From: JARRQJ01 sp963761035
Lineage (GTDB): Bacteria; Pseudomonadota; Gammaproteobacteria; DRLM01
Direction: 5' to 3'
Assembly (NCBI GenBank): GCA_963761035.1
Contig: CAVXFH010000002.1
Location: 2,914,001-2,978,000, forward strand
DNA: 64,000 nt
This document shows, piece after piece, positions 45,057 to 54,698 of this stretch. Within the stretch, counting starts at the first letter, position 1, and each line of letters starts with the position of its first letter. The position numbers and the translations under genes were made by a program. The notes under the pieces are model-generated. The model did not search any database, was not told the DNA's origin, and saw only the letters and a program-made list of their open reading frames with translations.

Positions 45057-45998
45057 CTACGTAGCCGTCAACAGAGACTTTATATAAGCAATTGCCTTGA
45101 AATACAACTTTTGATCAAGGCAATCAAACCATTGAGCCTCTTTTTCCCGCCGTAACCAGGTCATCTGCCGTTTTGCGAGTTGGCCGGTGGCGATGATCGA
45201 CTTTGTCGTCATTTCCTCATAACTCGAGTCAGCGCACAAATAATCCCATACCTGCCTATACCCTACGCATCGCAGGGATGGCAAGTTCCGATCCAAATCG
45301 CCTCTTTGCCGCATTTGTTGGACCTCTTCGATTAAGCCTTGTTCCAACATGGTGAAAAAACGGGTTGCAATGCGTTCCCGCATCAGTTCGCGATCGCTGC
45401 ATGCCAATGCAAGTTTGATTACGGGTCCTTGCCAAGGCTCTGCCGTCGGCCGTGAGAGGTATTCCGTCATAGGTACGCCACCCACCTCATAGACCTCCAA
45501 GGCCCGCTGGATTCGCTGAGGGTCGTTACGGTGGATACGGGCCGCCGCCACCGGATCTACGGCGGTAAGACGGGCATGCAGCCGAGCCCAACCTTGGTCT
45601 TCGGCCTCTTGCGCCAGGCGTGCCCGCACCACCGAATCCGCCGGGGGCAGATCCGACAGGCCGAACTGTAAGGCGCGGAAATACAGCATGGTCCCGCCAA
45701 CCAATAAGGGGATACGCCCCGCCGCTATAATTTCTCTCATTTCGCGCTGGGCATCGGCGGAAAATTGGGCGGCGGAATAGGCTTGGGTCGGGTCGAGGAT
45801 ATCAATCAAGCGATGCGGCGCGATACGCAGTTGTTTCGGGCCGGGTTTCGCGGTACCGATATTCATGCCGCGGTAGATCATTGCCGAATCGACGCTGATG
45901 ATCTCGCAGGGAAAGTGCCGCACCAATTCCACCGCCAAGCCGGTCTTACCGGAAGCCGTGGGACCCATGAGGAAAATGACGGGCAATGGCGCCGTCAT
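45057..45998 (-). CDS. miaA: tRNA dimethylallyltransferase MiaA
   Basis: MiaA adds dimethylallyl to A37 of tRNAs reading codons that start with U. The 313-residue protein has the P-loop GPTASGKTGLA, SVDSAMIYRGMNIGTAKP, and the LVGGTMLYFRALQFGLSDLP and CVGYRQVWDYL regions. The ATG chosen gives the family length; the frame is open 12 codons further up. It precedes hfq as in E. coli. mutL, often found just upstream, is absent here, and an ndvB-like gene takes that place. Confidence 0.95.
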   Translation of the reverse strand: MTAPLPVIFLMGPTASGKTGLAVELVRHFPCEIISVDSAMIYRGMNIGTAKPGPKQLRIAPHRLIDILDPTQAYSAAQFSADAQREMREIIAAGRIPLLVGGTMLYFRALQFGLSDLPPADSVVRARLAQEAEDQGWARLHARLTAVDPVAAARIHRNDPQRIQRALEVYEVGGVPMTEYLSRPTAEPWQGPVIKLALACSDRELMRERIATRFFTMLEQGLIEEVQQMRQRGDLDRNLPSLRCVGYRQVWDYLCADSSYEEMTTKSIIATGQLAKRQMTWLRREKEAQWFDCLDQKLYFKAIAYIKSLLTAT

Positions 45999-46098
45999 TA
46001 TTGCAGGTCCATGATTGTGTCTACTTCTTGCCACGCCCCTCGCACGATTATCGGTTCACCTCGGGAAGGAATATTTCAAATCCGATGTATTGACACAC

Positions 46099-48714
46099 TC
46101 AATCCAGCCGCGGCACGAAATCTCCAGCTATTTCATAGCGAGTATCCCCCAGCCACCGCGCCGGGAGACGCGGGCTGGCGCCGATCAGCGATACCAGCAG
46201 CGCCGCCGCATAGGGTATTGACTGTACCAGCACTACTATATCCCACAATAACAAATCCATAGTCTCGGTCCCCTGCCGGTAAAACAAGGCGATCGCCGCC
46301 GTCCACAGTGCCGCCATCAATATCGCCTCACTGCGGGAATCCGCGAGGGCCCTTAACAATCGCTGGGTACTCGCAAGTTTTGGGGTGCGAAAAAACGGCT
46401 TGCCCTTGGTCACCATGCCGCTCAGGATCGCCAGGGATATCGTATGCGACAGGGCCAACCCCGCCAGCGCCGCGGCGATGGTCTGGCCCACCCCCGCCTT
46501 CACCCGCGATCGATAGAGGTAAATCAGCTTGGCCAGCTTGAAGGCAAAAAAGATCAGCGGCAGGATTGAAAACATAATCAGCGGCGGGTCGATGCGCTGA
46601 GGCGCCGCTATCATCGCCACCGACCATACCAGCGCGGCCAGAGTGAACAACAGATTTATGCCGTCGGCAATCCACGGCAACCAACCCGCGACAAAGTGAT
46701 ACCTCTGCCATAGTGTCAACCGGCTGGGTTTGCGGCCGAAAAGCTCGCCGGCATGGCGTCGCAATATCTGCATTGCCCCGTAGGCCCAGCGGTAACGCTG
46801 CCTCTTATAGTCCGCGAAATTGTCGGGCATCAGGCCGCGACCGTAACTGTTAGGCACGTAAATGGCCTCGTACCCTTCCTCGAAAATGCGCAGCCCAAGA
46901 TCCGCATCCTCGGTAATACACCACTCGCCCCAGCCCTGAACCTCTTTGAGGACGCTGTGCCGAACGAGGGTCATGGTGCCGTGCTGTATAATCGCATTGC
47001 GTTCGTTGCGGGTAATCATGCCGATGTAGAAGAAGCCGCGGTATTCCGCGTAACACATGGCCTTGAAGGCATTGTTGGCACTGTCGCGATAATCCTGCGG
47101 TGCCTGAACGATCGCCACGCCGGCATGCTGAAACTGCGGCACCAGATCTCGCAACCAGTTGGGATCCACCACGTAGTCGCTATCGATCACGCCGATGATC
47201 TCGGCCGCGGGGTCGGCGCGGTCCAGCGCGTAATTGAGCGCTCCGGCCTTGTACCCCGTCAGGGTGTCGACATGAAAGAAGCGGAAATTCGCGCCGAGCT
47301 TCGCACAATGGGCTTGCACAGGCCGCCACACGGCGGGATCGTTGGTATTGTTGTCGACGACAATGACTTCGAATCGGGGATAATTCAGCCGCGCCAGCGC
47401 ATCGAGGGTTTCGATGATCATCTCCGGCGGCTCGTTGTAGGCCGGGATGTGTATTGAGACCAGGGGAAATTGGCCGTCCGGCAACCGCGCCGCCATCGCG
47501 AGCCGTCCATGGCCGCGGCTCCAATGCGCCTCAGCCCACTCGTGGGCGTCCGCCAGCATGACCAAAATGACGCCTATCATCCCCACGACGAGCAGAACTC
47601 CGACAACGGCACTACCAAAAGTCATATATTGCTGGGTATAGTCGTGAATGATCCAAACCGCCGCCGTCGACGCCACGAAGGCGACGATGGCCAGGAAGCC
47701 GCGGCCCCTGTGACGCAGCTTGGCGCTGTCGGCGAACAAAAAAGTGAGGATAATGGCCGCGAGCAGTACGGAAAGCAGACCCAGTTTCCACCATTCAGGA
47801 GTCTTAACTACCGGCTCGTCGAATTCAAACTTCGGTTGGCGCTCAACGTTATATACACCCCAATAGGCGCCCACCGCACCCTCGTTAATGCGTTTCCAGG
47901 GCTGATCAAAGGCCTCCATCACAAAATAATTAAGATGCTGCCGTTCGGCATAGGCGAGAAACCTGCGCAGAAAAATCGCTTCATTGGAGACCGATGCCAT
48001 GGCGTCGAGGCGCGTTCTGCCGTTGCTCGGCCAACCTACCTCGGCGATCACGATGGGTTTATTGGGGAAGGTTGCCTTCAGCAATTTCAGGCGATCGTCC
48101 ACATAATCCACCGCCTGATCCAACGGTATCCCTTCCCAATAGGGCAGCATGTGCACGGCAAGAAAGTCGACATGTTCGGCCATGTCTGGATTGCGGATCC
48201 AGACATGCCAAGGCTCGGCCGTACTCACCGGCACCTTCACCGCGTGGCGCGCCCGCTCCAGATACTCTACCAGTTGCGCCTTGGGAATATCCGCCCGCAA
48301 CATCACCTCGTTGCCGACGATGAACCGGGTAACGTTGGCGTTCCGCTTGACGACCTCGATCGCCTTGCTCAATTCGGCTTCATTGTGATCCATGCGGCCG
48401 TCGATCCACGCGCCCGCCGTCACCTTTATGCCATGTGCGGCGGCGAGTCGCGGCACCTCGGCGAGGGAACCGTCCACCGAATAAATGCGCAGCGCCCTGG
48501 CTTTACCCTGTAACAGTCCGAGATCGCCCTCGATCTCCTCCACCGTGGGATATATCTCGCGCAAGGCATCCTCACCGGCGCGATACGGCGAGAAGGCAAA
48601 ACCGCTGATCTGTTGAGGCCAGGGTGGTTCGGGCTGGGGTCGGTTGATCAACGCCAGAATGCTGATCATCAATGCCGCCACCGCGGTGTAAATAATCAGA
48701 TTGGCGCGGTTCAC
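46099..48714 (-). CDS. ndvB: NdvB-like beta-glucan synthase (GH17-GT2 fusion)
   Basis: An 871-residue inner-membrane protein, close in length to NdvB of Pseudomonas. After one membrane segment comes a periplasmic GH17 domain (about 35-310), with acid/base Glu136 in VGNEVML and nucleophile Glu225 in IAEVGWPS. Three membrane segments follow, then a GT2 domain (about 420-690) with HIPAYNEPPEM, IDSDY, ITEDADLG and the QRYRW acceptor motif, and finally several C-terminal membrane segments. GT2 should polymerise glucose from UDP-glucose, and GH17 domains of this type act as transglycosylases that branch or cyclise beta-1,3-glucan. The product is inferred from the family. Confidence 0.85.
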   Translation of the reverse strand: MNRANLIIYTAVAALMISILALINRPQPEPPWPQQISGFAFSPYRAGEDALREIYPTVEEIEGDLGLLQGKARALRIYSVDGSLAEVPRLAAAHGIKVTAGAWIDGRMDHNEAELSKAIEVVKRNANVTRFIVGNEVMLRADIPKAQLVEYLERARHAVKVPVSTAEPWHVWIRNPDMAEHVDFLAVHMLPYWEGIPLDQAVDYVDDRLKLLKATFPNKPIVIAEVGWPSNGRTRLDAMASVSNEAIFLRRFLAYAERQHLNYFVMEAFDQPWKRINEGAVGAYWGVYNVERQPKFEFDEPVVKTPEWWKLGLLSVLLAAIILTFLFADSAKLRHRGRGFLAIVAFVASTAAVWIIHDYTQQYMTFGSAVVGVLLVVGMIGVILVMLADAHEWAEAHWSRGHGRLAMAARLPDGQFPLVSIHIPAYNEPPEMIIETLDALARLNYPRFEVIVVDNNTNDPAVWRPVQAHCAKLGANFRFFHVDTLTGYKAGALNYALDRADPAAEIIGVIDSDYVVDPNWLRDLVPQFQHAGVAIVQAPQDYRDSANNAFKAMCYAEYRGFFYIGMITRNERNAIIQHGTMTLVRHSVLKEVQGWGEWCITEDADLGLRIFEEGYEAIYVPNSYGRGLMPDNFADYKRQRYRWAYGAMQILRRHAGELFGRKPSRLTLWQRYHFVAGWLPWIADGINLLFTLAALVWSVAMIAAPQRIDPPLIMFSILPLIFFAFKLAKLIYLYRSRVKAGVGQTIAAALAGLALSHTISLAILSGMVTKGKPFFRTPKLASTQRLLRALADSRSEAILMAALWTAAIALFYRQGTETMDLLLWDIVVLVQSIPYAAALLVSLIGASPRLPARWLGDTRYEIAGDFVPRLD

Positions 48715-48808
48715 AACATCACCTCGGCTGGCATTCCGTAATTTCCCTCGTCGCCGGGTACTTACTCTACGGCGAAGTCGTATAAAATCGAAGCTTCATA
48801 GGAAAAAT

Positions 48809-48896
48809 TGGCGGAGAGGGAGGGATTCGAACCCCCGGACCCTTGCGGGTCAACGGTTTTCAAGACCGCCGCTTTCGACCGCTCAGCCACCTCTCC
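48809..48896 (-). tRNA. tRNA-Ser (TGA)
   Basis: An 88-base class II tRNA with acceptor GGAGAGG pairing CCTCTCC, discriminator G and encoded CCA. The anticodon loop CTTGAAA gives anticodon TGA, and a long variable arm (ACCCGCAAGGGT) is present. Confidence 0.96.
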
Positions 48897-49066
48897 CAAG
48901 AGGGGCAAGAGCATACCCGAAGACTTGCAACTATTTCCACAGATTCAAGTCAAAACAAGCGTTAACGGTAATGCAGCAGGTGTATTTATTGGATTTTGTT
49001 CACGTCTTAAGTACACTGTGCTTCGCTTGATCTTAATATAATTCCCATACTGGAGGTTTATCTGAC

Positions 49067-49735
49067 ATGAATCCGTATCAACAGCCTGTTGCCATCGGAA
49101 ACACTTCGGCCGTAGCAGCGAACAAGCTGATTCGGAATACCTACACCCTGCTGGCCTTCACGCTTCTGTTCAGCGCCGCCACCGCGGGTGCGTCCATTGC
49201 GTTTAACCTGCCCTACCCCGGGATACTCATTACGATGGTGGGATATTTCGGCCTGCTATTCGCCACCTATAAATTGCGCAACAGCGCCTGGGGCCTGCTC
49301 TCAATCTTCGGACTGACCGGGTTCATGGGCCTGACCCTGGGTCCCATCGTCAGCATGTACCTGCACCTGCCTAACGGCGGCCAGACCGTGATGATGGCCA
49401 TGGGTGGTACCGGCGCAATCTTCTTGGGGCTCTCGGCCTATGCGCTCACCAGCCGCAAGGACTTCAGTTTCATGGGCGGCTTTCTGATGGTGGGCATTCT
49501 CGTGGCCTTCTTGGCGGGTCTAGGGGCGATCTTCTTCCATATGCCCGGGCTGTCGCTGGCGGTGTCCGCCATGTTCGTACTGCTGATGTCGGGCATGATC
49601 CTGTTTGAAACCAGCCAACTGGTGCACGGCGGCGAAACCAATTATATCCTCGCTACCATCAGCCTCTACGTGAGCATCTACAACCTGTTCCTCAGCTTAT
49701 TGCAACTGCTGGGTGCATTTAACAGCAGAAATTAA
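49067..49735 (+). CDS. yccA: Bax inhibitor-1 family protein (YccA-like)
   Basis: A 222-residue inner-membrane protein with seven hydrophobic segments and no signal peptide. The N-terminus NKLIRNTYTLLAFTLLFSA and the C-terminal ETSQLVHGGETNYILATISL match the YccA/YbhL branch of the BI-1 family. In E. coli YccA slows proteolysis by FtsH. FtsH partners HflK and HflC are also in this window, though in another operon. GGAGG precedes the ATG, a TATAAT box lies at 49037-49042, and a strong terminator follows. Confidence 0.92.
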   Translation: MNPYQQPVAIGNTSAVAANKLIRNTYTLLAFTLLFSAATAGASIAFNLPYPGILITMVGYFGLLFATYKLRNSAWGLLSIFGLTGFMGLTLGPIVSMYLHLPNGGQTVMMAMGGTGAIFLGLSAYALTSRKDFSFMGGFLMVGILVAFLAGLGAIFFHMPGLSLAVSAMFVLLMSGMILFETSQLVHGGETNYILATISLYVSIYNLFLSLLQLLGAFNSRN

Positions 49736-49755
49736 TTTTCAACATAGTAGCTTAT

Positions 49756-49787
49756 AACCCCGGCCCGGAAACGAGCCGGGGTTTTTA
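49756..49787 (+). terminator. terminator shared by yccA and cysG
   Basis: AACCCCGGC pairs with GCCGGGGTT (nine bases, ten-base loop) and is followed by TTTATTT. The two genes converge here, and the hairpin reaches into the cysG stop codon, so it probably serves yccA mainly. Confidence 0.85.
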
Positions 49788-51170
49788 TTTGCCAAACCAT
49801 TCCAACGTAGCGTGCAATGTCACTACTTCGCCGATGATCAGTAGGGTCGGGGCATGCACTTCCTGATTGGCCACCCGGCCCGGCAATGTTGCCAAAGTTC
49901 CGGTCAGCACCCGTTGTTTATCGGTGGTGCCCTGCTCCACCAAGGCGGCGGGCACCGCGGCTGACATACCGTGCGCGATCAATTCACGGCACAGAACGTC
50001 CAGGCCGGCGAGCCCCATGTATACCACCAGGGTCTGCGAAGGCTGCACCAACGCATTCCAGTTGAGGTCCATGGTCCCGTCCTTGAGGTGGCCGGTGACG
50101 AACACTACGGATTGGGCGAAATCGCGGTGGGTGAGCGGGATACCCGCATAAGCGGCGCATCCGTTGGCAGCGGTGATACCCGGCACGATTTGGAAAGGGA
50201 TGCCGTCCCCCGCCAAGGTGGCGATTTCCTCACCGCCGCGGCCGAAGATAAACGGATCGCCGCCCTTGAGGCGCAATACCCGCTTTCCCTCCCTCGCCAG
50301 CTTTACCAGCAATCCATTGATCTCTTCCTGGCGCAAGGCATGATAGCTGCGGCGTTTGCCCACGTAGATGCGCTCCGCCTCACGGCGCACCAAATCGAGA
50401 ATCCCATCCGCCACCAAGTGGTCATACAGGACCACATCGGCCTGCTGCATGAGCCGCAGGGCGCGAAAGGTCAACAGGTCGGGATCGCCCGGCCCGGCGC
50501 CCACCAAATAGACCTCCCCGCCGTGCAAGGTCCCCGCACCGGTTTTCGCCAATGCATTTTTCAATGCGGCGGCGGCGGCCTCATCTTGGCCGGCGTACAC
50601 CATCTCGGCGATAGGTCCGCTCAAAGCCGCTTCCCAAAAGCGGCGGCGTTCCACCCTCTTGGGAAAATGCGTCTTCACCGCATCGCGGAAGTGCGTCGCT
50701 AATTCGGCAAGCCGGCCGTAGTTCGCGGGTATCAAGGTCTCCAACCGTGCACGGAGCAGGCGAGCCAGCACCGGCGCACGCCCCCCCGAAGAGACGGCAA
50801 TCGTAACGGGTGCGCGATCGATAATGGATGGAAAGATAAAAGTGCAGAGTTCGGGACGATCCACCACATTGACCGGGATATTACGCTGTCGAGACAGCTC
50901 CGATATTTGGCGATTGATCTCATCGTCCGCCGTCGCCGCCACTGCCAGCACGCAAGCATCGAGATGCGCGGCATTGAAAACCTCCGGCAGATGGGTAATT
51001 TGCCCGGCGTCGCGGCGTTCGCTTAATTGTCGATGCAACCGCGGTGATACTATCGTGATCCGCGCGCCGGCGCGCAACAGGGCATCCACCTTGCGCGCTG
51101 CCACCTCGCCGCCGCCCACCACCAGACAAGGGCGTTGCCGGATATCAAAAAAAAGTGGCAGGTATTTCAT
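49785..51170 (-). CDS. cysG: siroheme synthase
   Basis: CysG makes siroheme for sulfite and nitrite reductases. The N-terminal half (1-200) is the precorrin-2 dehydrogenase / ferrochelatase, starting MKYLPLFFDIRQRPCLVVGG with an NAD site GGGEVAARK. The C-terminal half (about 215-461) is the uroporphyrinogen III methyltransferase with VYLVGAGPGDPDLLT, LKGGDPFIFGRGGEE and PGITAANGCAAYAGIPLTHR. Full-length fusion of 461 residues. It lies 17 bases after serS, an order seen in several sulfur-metabolising Gammaproteobacteria. Confidence 0.96.
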   Translation of the reverse strand: MKYLPLFFDIRQRPCLVVGGGEVAARKVDALLRAGARITIVSPRLHRQLSERRDAGQITHLPEVFNAAHLDACVLAVAATADDEINRQISELSRQRNIPVNVVDRPELCTFIFPSIIDRAPVTIAVSSGGRAPVLARLLRARLETLIPANYGRLAELATHFRDAVKTHFPKRVERRRFWEAALSGPIAEMVYAGQDEAAAAALKNALAKTGAGTLHGGEVYLVGAGPGDPDLLTFRALRLMQQADVVLYDHLVADGILDLVRREAERIYVGKRRSYHALRQEEINGLLVKLAREGKRVLRLKGGDPFIFGRGGEEIATLAGDGIPFQIVPGITAANGCAAYAGIPLTHRDFAQSVVFVTGHLKDGTMDLNWNALVQPSQTLVVYMGLAGLDVLCRELIAHGMSAAVPAALVEQGTTDKQRVLTGTLATLPGRVANQEVHAPTLLIIGEVVTLHATLEWFGK

Positions 51171-51187
51171 GAATCATCGAATAAAAA

Positions 51188-52465
51188 CTATCCGCCAATG
51201 ATCGTGACGCTGCCCATGTAGGCATGCAGCACCTCGGGCACCCGGATGCGGCCGTCCTTTTCCTGGTAATTCTCCATGATCGCCACCAGGGTACGGCCCG
51301 CCGCCAGGCCGGAACCGTTGAGGGTATGCACCAATTCCGGTTTGCCGGTAGCGGGATTGCGCCAGCGCGCCTGCAGACGCCGCGCCTGGAAATCCTCGAA
51401 ATTGCTGCACGAGGAGATCTCGCGGAATTTCTGTTGCCCCGGTAACCACACTTCCAAATCATAGGTCTTGGCGGCGGAGAAACCGATGTCGCCGGTACAT
51501 AGCGCCACCACGCGATAGGGCAAGCCTAAGCGCTGCAATACGGTCTCGGCGTGGCCGGTGAGTTGTTCCAAAGCGTTATAAGAATCCGCCGGCCTTACGA
51601 TCTGCACCAGCTCCACCTTTTCGAATTGATGCTGGCGGATCATGCCGCGGGTATCTTTGCCGTAGGAACCGGCTTCGCTGCGAAAACATGGCGTATGGGC
51701 AACGAACTTGCGCGGCATAGCGTCAGCCTCGACGATCACATCGCGCACGATGTTGGTCACCGGCACTTCGGCGGTGGGGATCAGATAGTAACCTGATACT
51801 CCGCTGAGCTTGAACAAATCCGCTTCGAACTTGGGCAACTGACCGGTGCCGCGCAGACTGTCCGCGTTCACCAGATAAGGTACATAGGTCTCGGTATAGC
51901 CGTGCTCTCGTGTATGCAAGTCGAGCATGAACTGAATCAGGGCGCGATGCAGGCGAGCCAGCGAGCCGCTCATCACCGAAAAGCGCGCGCCGGCGATCTT
52001 AGCGGCGGTCTCGAAATCCAAAAGACCGAGCGCCGCGCCTAGGTCGCCGTGATCCTTGGGCGTGAAATCAAACGAACGCGGCTCCCCCCAGCGCCGTAGC
52101 TCGATATTGTCGTTTTCATCCTTGCCCACGGGTACCGAACTGTGCGGGATATTGGGCACACTCAGTAGAAAATCGTTAAGGTTACCCTGGATTTCCTCCA
52201 GCTTTATCTCACATTGCTTGAGTTTATCGCCAAGATCGGCAACCTCCGACATGAGTGGTGCCACATCTTCCCCCGCCGTCTTGGCTCTGCCAATGGCCTT
52301 GGAGATAGTATTACGTTTGTTCTGCAAGTTTTGAGTGACTACTTGCACCGTTCTGCGCTCCGCTTCTAATGCGGCTATGCGCGTTGTATCCAATGTATAT
52401 CCTCGCCGGGCAAGCCGCGCGGCGGTCTCGTCCAATTGACCGCGGATGAGTTTGGGGTCAAGCAT
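51188..52465 (-). CDS. serS: seryl-tRNA synthetase
   Basis: SerS charges tRNA-Ser. The 425-residue class II enzyme has the N-terminal tRNA-binding coiled coil (LDPKLIRGQLDETAARLARR), then motif 2 (FRSEAGSYGKDTRGMIRQHQF) and motif 3 (NGSGLAAGRTLVAIMENYQ). A rarA-crcB-DUF190-serS-cysG series runs on the minus strand with short gaps. No unusual features. Confidence 0.97.
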   Translation of the reverse strand: MLDPKLIRGQLDETAARLARRGYTLDTTRIAALEAERRTVQVVTQNLQNKRNTISKAIGRAKTAGEDVAPLMSEVADLGDKLKQCEIKLEEIQGNLNDFLLSVPNIPHSSVPVGKDENDNIELRRWGEPRSFDFTPKDHGDLGAALGLLDFETAAKIAGARFSVMSGSLARLHRALIQFMLDLHTREHGYTETYVPYLVNADSLRGTGQLPKFEADLFKLSGVSGYYLIPTAEVPVTNIVRDVIVEADAMPRKFVAHTPCFRSEAGSYGKDTRGMIRQHQFEKVELVQIVRPADSYNALEQLTGHAETVLQRLGLPYRVVALCTGDIGFSAAKTYDLEVWLPGQQKFREISSCSNFEDFQARRLQARWRNPATGKPELVHTLNGSGLAAGRTLVAIMENYQEKDGRIRVPEVLHAYMGSVTIIGG

Positions 52466-52479
52466 CTAGCGGTCCTTCA

Positions 52480-52791
52480 TCAATCAATTTCATTTGCCTG
52501 CGCGGTCCACTGAATGATATGGCCGGGCTTGATGGACGTTTGGATATGCTCGATGATGCTCGCGATCTTATCCGGCGCGTCGAAGAACTCCACCACCACC
52601 GGGAGATTCAACGACAGGTCCATGAGCCGCGCCGTATGCAATTCGCCCGATCCGCCGAAACCCGAAATCCCGCGAAACACCGTGACACCGCGCACCTTTT
52701 CCCAATCGTGCAGGCGGCGCAGCAGGCTGTCCAGCTGCCCTTCCTTTTCGTTGAGATAAATGCGCACCATCGTGACTTCCGTCGTTTTCAT
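52480..52791 (-). CDS. DUF190 protein, CrcB-associated
   Basis: A 103-residue cytoplasmic protein of the DUF190 family, which has a PII-like ferredoxin fold. Visible segments are VTMVRIYLNEKEGQLDSLLR, GVTVFRGISGFGGSGE and LPVVVEFFDAPDKI. The start is set by a four-base ATGA overlap with crcB; the frame is open ten codons further up. DUF190 genes are often next to crcB, suggesting a role in fluoride tolerance, perhaps as a regulator of the channel. That role is inference. Confidence 0.87.
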   Translation of the reverse strand: MKTTEVTMVRIYLNEKEGQLDSLLRRLHDWEKVRGVTVFRGISGFGGSGELHTARLMDLSLNLPVVVEFFDAPDKIASIIEHIQTSIKPGHIIQWTAQANEID

Positions 52792-53162
52792 AGCCGTCTC
52801 CCCGCTGCCACGCCCAGCCACACCGCCACAAGGCAGAACGTGACGCTCAATAAAATATTCATCAGGGCCTTCAGTCTTTCGCCGTCTTCAAAGAGGGCGA
52901 AGGTTTCCATGGAAAAGGTCGAAAAGGTAGTAAAGGCGCCCAGCACGCCGATCAACAGGGCGGCGCGCCATTCCACGCCCAGGGCCAAACGCTCCACCAG
53001 CAACACATATAAAAATCCCATGAACAGCGAACCGGCGGCATTGACCACCAAAGTGCCGTAGGGAAAGGCGCGCCCTGTCAGGGTATGTATGCCGGTAGAT
53101 GCCCAGTAGCGCAGTAACGCCCCCATGGCCCCGCCCAGGGCAATGGCCAAAATTTGTTTCAT
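52788..53162 (-). CDS. crcB: fluoride ion channel CrcB/Fluc
   Basis: A 124-residue inner-membrane protein with four hydrophobic segments that dimerises to export fluoride. Diagnostic segments are GGAMGALLRYWAS, YGTLVVNAAGSLFMGFL (with the conserved Asn) and LLIGVLGAFTTFSTFSMET (the Phe-box region). The 51 bases between rarA and crcB are too few for a full fluoride riboswitch, so the gene seems to be expressed from the rarA transcript. It overlaps the DUF190 gene. Confidence 0.95.
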   Translation of the reverse strand: MKQILAIALGGAMGALLRYWASTGIHTLTGRAFPYGTLVVNAAGSLFMGFLYVLLVERLALGVEWRAALLIGVLGAFTTFSTFSMETFALFEDGERLKALMNILLSVTFCLVAVWLGVAAGRRL

Positions 53163-53213
53163 AGCTGCTACCTCAATCTGTGCAATCCAGCCGTCAGCAA
53201 TTAGCTAACTGCC

Positions 53214-54563
53214 TTATTCGCTCTTTTTCTTGTCCAGTTCCCGCAGGCGGGTCAACTTGTCCGCGATCTTGATTTCCAGACCGCGCTGCACCGGATAATA
53301 GTATACCCGCTCGCCCATTTCTTCCGGAAAATAGCGTTCGCCGGCGGCATAGGCATCCGGTTCATCGTGGGCGTAGCGGTATTGCTTGCCATAACCCAGT
53401 TCCTTCATCAGGCGCGTCGGGGAGTTGCGCAGATGCAGCGGCACCTCCAGCGAGGCGCCGTCGCGGGCATCCTGCATGGCGGCATTGAAGGCGGCATATA
53501 CCGCGTTGCTCTTGGCGGCGCACGCCATATACACCACGGCCTGAGCAATGGCCAATTCCCCTTCCGGACTGCCGAGCCGTTCCTGCACGTCCCAGGCATT
53601 GAGGGCCAGTTCGAGGGCGCGAGGATCGGCGTTGCCGATATCTTCGCTGGCCATGCGCAGCACGCGCCGCGCGATGTAGAGGGGATCGCAGCCGCCGTCC
53701 AGCATACGCGCCAGCCAATAGAGCGCGGCATCCGGCGCGGTGCCGCGCACCGATTTGTGCAATGCCGAGATTTGATCGTAGTAGGCCTCGCCGCCTTTGT
53801 CGAAACGGCGCGGTGTGCCTCCGGCCAGCACCTCCATCAACAGGGCCTCGTTGATCGCATGCTCGCCTCGCGCGGCGGCATAACCGGCGGCGATCTCCAG
53901 GTAATTGAGGGCGCGACGGGCATCGCCGTCCGCCGCCACGGCGATGCGGTCGCGCAAGACCGGTTCAATCGCCAAATCTTGCCCGCCCAAGCCGCGTTCC
54001 CTATCGGCCAAAGCGCGATCAATTACTTGTCGCAGCTCTTCCGCGGTCAGTGCGCGCAATACGTAGACGCGGGCCCGGGACAGCAAAGCATTGTTCAATT
54101 CGAAGGACGGGTTCTCGGTAGTGGCGCCGATCAGCGTGATCGTGCCGTCTTCCACGTAGGGAAGAAAGGCATCCTGCTGCGCCTTGTTGAAGCGATGCAC
54201 CTCGTCGACGAACAGGACCGTGGCCCGGCCCTTTATGTCCTGCAGGGTATGCGCGGCGCGCGCCTGTTTGGCCTGATCCACCGCGGCGCGTAGTTCCTTC
54301 ACGCCGGACAACACGGCGGAGAGGCTCAGAAATTGCGCCTCGACGCGCCGCGCCATAAGCCGGGCCAAGGTAGTTTTGCCGGTGCCGGGCGGTCCCCATA
54401 GGATCATGGAATGGAGGCGGCCCTTCTCGATGGCGACGCGCAAGGGCTTGTCGGGACCGAGAAGGTGGGTCTGGCCGGCGAATTCATCCAACTCGCGAGG
54501 CCGCATGCGATCGGCCAGGGGCTGGCCGCTTACATCCCGGGAATTAAAGAGCTCATCATGCAA
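53214..54563 (-). CDS. rarA: replication-associated recombination protein RarA
   Basis: RarA is a clamp-loader-like AAA+ ATPase that acts at stalled forks. The 449-residue protein has LADRMRPRELDEFAGQTHLLG near the start, Walker A GPPGTGKTTLA, Walker B VLFVDEVHRFNKAQQDAFLP and Sensor 1 IGATTENPSFELN. The C-terminal tetramerisation region is present. Same strand and order (lolA, then rarA, then serS) as in E. coli, with crcB and DUF190 inserted. Confidence 0.96.
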   Translation of the reverse strand: MHDELFNSRDVSGQPLADRMRPRELDEFAGQTHLLGPDKPLRVAIEKGRLHSMILWGPPGTGKTTLARLMARRVEAQFLSLSAVLSGVKELRAAVDQAKQARAAHTLQDIKGRATVLFVDEVHRFNKAQQDAFLPYVEDGTITLIGATTENPSFELNNALLSRARVYVLRALTAEELRQVIDRALADRERGLGGQDLAIEPVLRDRIAVAADGDARRALNYLEIAAGYAAARGEHAINEALLMEVLAGGTPRRFDKGGEAYYDQISALHKSVRGTAPDAALYWLARMLDGGCDPLYIARRVLRMASEDIGNADPRALELALNAWDVQERLGSPEGELAIAQAVVYMACAAKSNAVYAAFNAAMQDARDGASLEVPLHLRNSPTRLMKELGYGKQYRYAHDEPDAYAAGERYFPEEMGERVYYYPVQRGLEIKIADKLTRLRELDKKKSE

Positions 54564-54698
54564 GGTGCTAATTCCAAATACTCCGCTTTAGCGCGGGAAT
54601 CTCAGCGTTGAGGTTTCCAAAGGGGAAAATGGCGTTAGTCCCTCGACGCTACGCACTCCCCAGCAGTCATCCGCAAGAATCCATACCTTGCGAATGTT

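Noticed and set aside
47470..48513. Long open frame on the + strand inside the ndvB-like gene
   Set aside because: It is fully antisense to a gene with clear GH17 motifs and shows no family features; GC-rich coding DNA often leaves such frames open.
53163..53213. Fluoride riboswitch before crcB
   Set aside because: Only 51 bases separate rarA from crcB and I see no fold of the needed size.
53367..54293. 308-codon + strand frame inside rarA
   Set aside because: Antisense shadow of rarA, whose motifs are all on the minus strand.
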